NCBI GenBank assembly: GCA_027627225.1
Contig: CM051029.1
Span: 76,907,578 to 76,971,577 of the forward strand
Direction: 5' to 3'
Length of the DNA: 64,000 bases
From: Congeria kusceri
Taxonomy: Eukaryota > Mollusca > Bivalvia > Myida > Dreissenidae
This document shows positions 60,660 through 64,000 of this stretch, one piece after another. Both the position numbers and the translations under genes were made by a program. The notes beneath the pieces were generated by a model. That model ran no database searches, had not been told where the DNA came from, and saw nothing but the letters and a program-made list of their open reading frames with translations. Position 1 is the stretch's first letter. Each line of letters begins with the position of its first letter.

Positions 60660-61380
60660 ATGCGCCGTCGCTGTGTCGCCTGGTTGTGTTACGTCAACGT
60701 GTAACGTCGTTGTGTTGCCTGGTTGTGTCGCCTGGTTGTGTCTCGCCTGGTTGTGTCGCCTGGTTGTGTATCGACTGGTTGTGTCGCATGGTTGTGTTCC
60801 GTCGTTGTGCCGCCTGGTGGTTTTCCGTCGTTGTGTCGCCTGGTTGTGTTACGTCGTTGAGTCGCCTGGTTGTGTTACGTCGTTGTGTCGCCTGGTTGTT
60901 TTCCGTCATTGTGTCGCCTGGTTGCGTTCCGTCGTTGTGTTGCCTGTTTGTGTTCCGTCGTTGAGTCGCCTGGTTGTTTTACGTCGTTGTTTCGCCTGGT
61001 TGTGTTCCTTCGTTGTGTCACTTGGTTGTGTTCCGTTGTTGTATTACTTGGCTGTATTCTGTCGTTGTGTAACTTCGTTGTATACCGCAGTTATATCACT
61101 TGAGTCATAACGCAGTTTTATCACTCGGTTGCATAACGCAGTTGTATCACTTGGCTGTATACCACAGTTGTATCACTTGGTTGCATAACGCGGTTGTATC
61201 ACTTGGTTGCATAACGCCTTTATATCTCTTGGTTGCATAACGCAGTTGTATCACTTGGCTGTATACCGTCGTTGTGTAACTTCGTTGTATACCGCAGTTG
61301 TTTCACTTGGTTGCATAACGCAGTTGTATCATTAGGTTGTACAACGTGGTTGTATCACTTGGCTGTATTATGTTTCATAT
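60660..61380. repeat. 26-bp minisatellite built from two 13-bp half-units
   Basis: At the left the half-units are TGTGTCGCCTGGT and TGTGTTCCGTCGT. Rightwards it drifts to GCATAACGCAG plus TTGTATCACTTGGTT, still 26 bp. About 27 degenerate copies. Frames reading through it are repeat products. Confidence 0.85.
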
Positions 61381-61539
61381 AATGAGATACCATCGGTTAT
61401 TGCTGCATATTTGTAACGACTTATTGCGAATCGATAGTTAAATGTCTCACCACACCATACTGTAGTATAATATCCATTTTTAGGAAATAACCTATTTCTC
61501 TAGCAATACTTCGGGGTGAAAAACCTGAGCCGCGAACAT

Positions 61540-62130
61540 TTAAATCTGCTTGGTTTGATGGCTATCCATGGTTTCATTTCGATGAGTGTTTTATTTTCCA
61601 ATACAATATATATACTTGTCCGAAACAATTGGCTGGATTTCAAAACAATTTCACAGGATTGTTTCTTGGCGGACTACCTACTTAATTTCTTCAAATGATA
61701 ATGATTCGTTAGCAAAACATGGCCGCCAGGAGACGGGTCAGTTTTCCTTATATGGGATAACTTTGAAATTGTTCTTGTCCGAAACCACTGACTGGATTTC
61801 ACAGAAATGTTCCTTGGCTGACCATCTACCAAATTTCTAAAAAATATTTTGATTCATTTACAAACTTATACTTGTCAGAAAAAAATGATCATAAAACACT
61901 CTTTGGCTTTCAAATAAATTTTACATAAATATTCCTTTGCTGGAAGTCAGTGGTTAGTTTTCCTTATATGGCTCTATTGAAAATCTTTTTGTTTATAATC
62001 ACTTGTTGTACCAAATTAATTCAAAATATTTGATTTTTTAAATGATGCATTGGGCAGTTTTCCTTACGACTGGATGTATTTGGAAATAGGTTCAAAGAAA
62101 TGTTTCTTGGATAACTGTCGACCAATTTTC
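61540..62130. repeat. Degenerate molluscan interspersed repeat
   Basis: Repeating blocks of about 159 bp with CTTGTCCGAAAC (61614, 61773), TGGATTTCA, GTTTCTTGG and TTTTCCTTATATGG motifs. The wording resembles the repeat at the right edge of the window, suggesting an older related copy. Confidence 0.5.
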
Positions 62131-62299
62131 CTCTAATTATTTTGTTTCGCTAAAAAGATGGTTATACGTGGCTATAAGTGGCTATAAGTGGTTAATCGTC
62201 GGCAGCTTAGCTTCAAACATGTTATAACATGCTATAATTTTTACAAGCCAGCATGATTCATAAAACTCAGGTTAGCGATCCAGGGCCATGTTGGCCCTC

Positions 62300-62400
62300 T
62301 TGTTAGCTCACGTGAGCAGAAAGTGCTCAAGGGTGACCTATTCTGGTCAGTCACCGTCCGTCGTCGTCGTCCGTTGTCGTCGTCGTCCTTCGTCGGCAAC
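62300..62400 (+). repeat. Fragment of the AGCTCACGTGAGC molluscan repeat
   Basis: Begins with the palindrome GCTCACGTGAGC (62306-62317), then AGTGCTCAAGGGTGACC and a GTCCGTCGTCGTCGTCC-type tract. This is the 5' part of the repeat seen more fully at 63438. Confidence 0.65.
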
Positions 62401-62410
62401 AAGTAACTTG

Positions 62411-62690
62411 TTATTGCGGAATATTTTGTCAGGTCATGTTTGAATCGAAATGTTCTTCGCATTATCGTTGTTTATCGGCTGATGTGGTATATTAAATCAC
62501 GCGGGCTAACGCCCTTATTAAGAAATAATTTCCGATTTAACGTTGTTTATCGGCCAGTAAGCAACGTTAGCCCGAGTTGTTTCATAACCAATCATCAGAA
62601 CGACAAAGAGTTGTTTATTAGCCGATAAACAATGATAATGCGAAATTTATTTCGATTCTAACATTATTTGACATATATTTTTGCAATTGT
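62411..62690. mobile_element. Foldback (inverted-repeat) element, ~280 bp
   Basis: The best arms are 62442-62480 and 62620-62658, matching at 34 of 39 positions, with the core TTCGCATTATC then TTGTTTATCGGCT. Weaker pairing extends outward to about 62411 and 62690. The GTTGTTTATCGGCC motif occurs once more inside. No coding potential. Confidence 0.6.
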
Positions 62691-62695
62691 TATTG

Positions 62696-63437
62696 GAACT
62701 ACTTCTTACCATGCTCCGCCCAGAATCGGGACTTCTTTTTGCGTTGTTTATTGGGTAATTTAACAAAGATTATTTTTTGTTCTGTGTCTAAAGAAAAATT
62801 GGCGAGTATCATATTAGAATGTTGTGTAGCGAACGAAGGCAATGTGTTTCGATGAAAATATTCACTCTCTATTTCCTAATACAATAAGGCGACTTGTTGA
62901 TCAACATACGGCCGTCGTCTGGAATAAAATGGTCAAAAAAACTTTACCATAATACCATACCAGTAATGACTGTATTAAGGAACCAGTAATTTAGAAAAAT
63001 GATTACCTTCAAAAAAGGTTATGCAACTTTATACTACCTTGCTTCTTTATTGATTTCATTTTGTTATAATATTTTTTCGTTGACCAATTTCTTTAATATC
63101 GTAACTGAAGGACAATTGTTTTATTTAAAATGTTATGCCATTTCTTTTAAGCTAATGAAATTTACTGTCAGGATTTTATTATTTTATCAGCTTACATTAT
63201 AACAGAGAATGTCTTAAACTGTAAACAGAACACTTTTAAATGTGATTCTATTATTGCTTATTAAACATTTATGACCACGGAGCATTTTACCTCATGTTGA
63301 AATAAGCTTTAAGTGTATTTGTCAGTAAGGTATGTATTGTCTTCTAAAAATGTAAATATGTTTCACTCGATGCATGAATGTTGCACGTTTATTAATGTGA
63401 CGTTCGTCATTTACAATGTAGAAGTTAATATATTTTT
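62696..63437. other. AT-rich flank, nothing recognised
   Basis: No gene or repeat supported; a short frame at 62999-63202 is AT-biased and hydrophobic, probably by composition. Confidence 0.4.
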
Positions 63438-64000
63438 AGCTCACCTGAGCACAACGTGCTCATGGTGAGCTTTTGTGATCACCTTTCGTCCGTCGTGCGT
63501 CAACATTTTCATTCAAACAACATCTCCTCCTAAACCGCTGTTCAGATTTTCACCAAACTTCACAGGAATGATCCTTGGGTGACCCTCTTTCAAATTTTTC
63601 AAATTGTTTCGGTCAGATGCATATGTAAATCACCGGAGCTAAAATAGATTTAAAAAGTGAAAACTTCTTCTCTGAAACTGCATGGATGAAAGCTTTCATA
63701 TTTGGTATGTGACATCCTCTTGTGGTCCTCTACAAAGATTGTTCAAATGATGCCCCTGGGGTCAAAACTGGCTACGCCCCGGGTTTCACATGGTTTATAT
63801 ATCTTTTATAGCAAAATGATTTTAAAAATCTCCTCTGAGATAGCAAGGCCCAGAGGTTTCATATTTGGTAAGTAACATTGCATAGTGGACCTCTACAACG
63901 ATTGTTCAAATGATGCCCCTGGGGTCCAAACTGGCCGCGCCCCGGGGGTCACATGGTTTATCTAGACTTAAATATCTAATTGACTTTAAAAATCTTCTTC
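63438..64000 (+). repeat. Molluscan interspersed repeat (AGCTCACCTGAGC type), runs off the window
   Basis: Begins AGCTCACCTGAGCACAACGT with the inverse GCTCA motifs and TCGTCCGTCGTGCGTCAACA. It is followed by two tandem ~163-bp blocks marked by TTTCATATTTGGTA (63695, 63858), TTCAAATGATGCCCCTGGGG and CCCCGGG. Known as an abundant bivalve repeat type from memory. Confidence 0.7.

Noticed and set aside
60673..61110. Cys/Val-rich 145-codon frame
   Set aside because: Reads through the 26-bp minisatellite; composition is fully explained by the repeat.

Overview
The window looks like nuclear DNA of a mollusc, most likely a heterodont bivalve (Dreissena- or Mya-like). Spliceosomal-type intron signals, AT-rich spacers, microsatellites, tRNA-derived and terminal-inverted-repeat elements point to an animal. 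Several flank repeats, recognised from memory and not searched, are of kinds common in bivalve genomes: the stem GTCCCGGATTAGCCTGTGC, the AGCTCACCTGAGCACAACGT repeat, and the ATACCCC...GGGGGTATATAGGAGTGAGC repeat. No ordinary host gene is convincingly visible.

Bases 1-52500 are one head-to-tail tandem array of a ~3,280-bp unit: 16 units plus a truncated 17th at the right end. The array runs off the left edge of the window. Each unit has two convergent genes. On the plus strand is a small gene for a His-Cys box (I-PpoI-like, zinc-binding His-Me finger) endonuclease of 138 residues. It has a predicted ~125-bp intron just after the last zinc ligand. On the minus strand is a Mutator-like DDE transposase in two overlapping frames (256 and 396 codons), offset by the same +1 shift at a TTT-TAA in all 16 copies. 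The two genes end 57 bp apart around a small AT-rich palindrome. About 760 bp of AT-rich spacer separates the transposase start from the next endonuclease start and probably holds both promoters. Copies 4, 5, 10 and 12 carry further stops or frameshifts in the transposase. The endonuclease first exon is open in all 16 copies.

The array therefore looks like a transposon-derived macrosatellite carrying an intact endonuclease gene and a broken, or frameshift-dependent, transposase. Neighbouring copies share private variants, as expected from unequal exchange, and some variants recur in distant copies. The array stops exactly at the end of a 465-bp inverted-repeat element (52501-52965).

Bases 52501-64000 are repeat-rich flank. 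They hold a tRNA-like SINE head (~53.6 kb), a strong hairpin repeat (~54.2 kb), a 1.2-kb TIR element filled with microsatellites (56.45-57.68 kb), a 41-bp triplication (58.2 kb), a 39-bp x 16 minisatellite (58.5-59.2 kb), a TIR element with four ~150-bp internal repeats (59.4-60.2 kb), a 26-bp minisatellite (60.66-61.38 kb), a foldback element (62.4-62.7 kb) and degenerate molluscan interspersed repeats (61.5-62.1, 62.3 and 63.4-64 kb). Small open frames here are unassigned.
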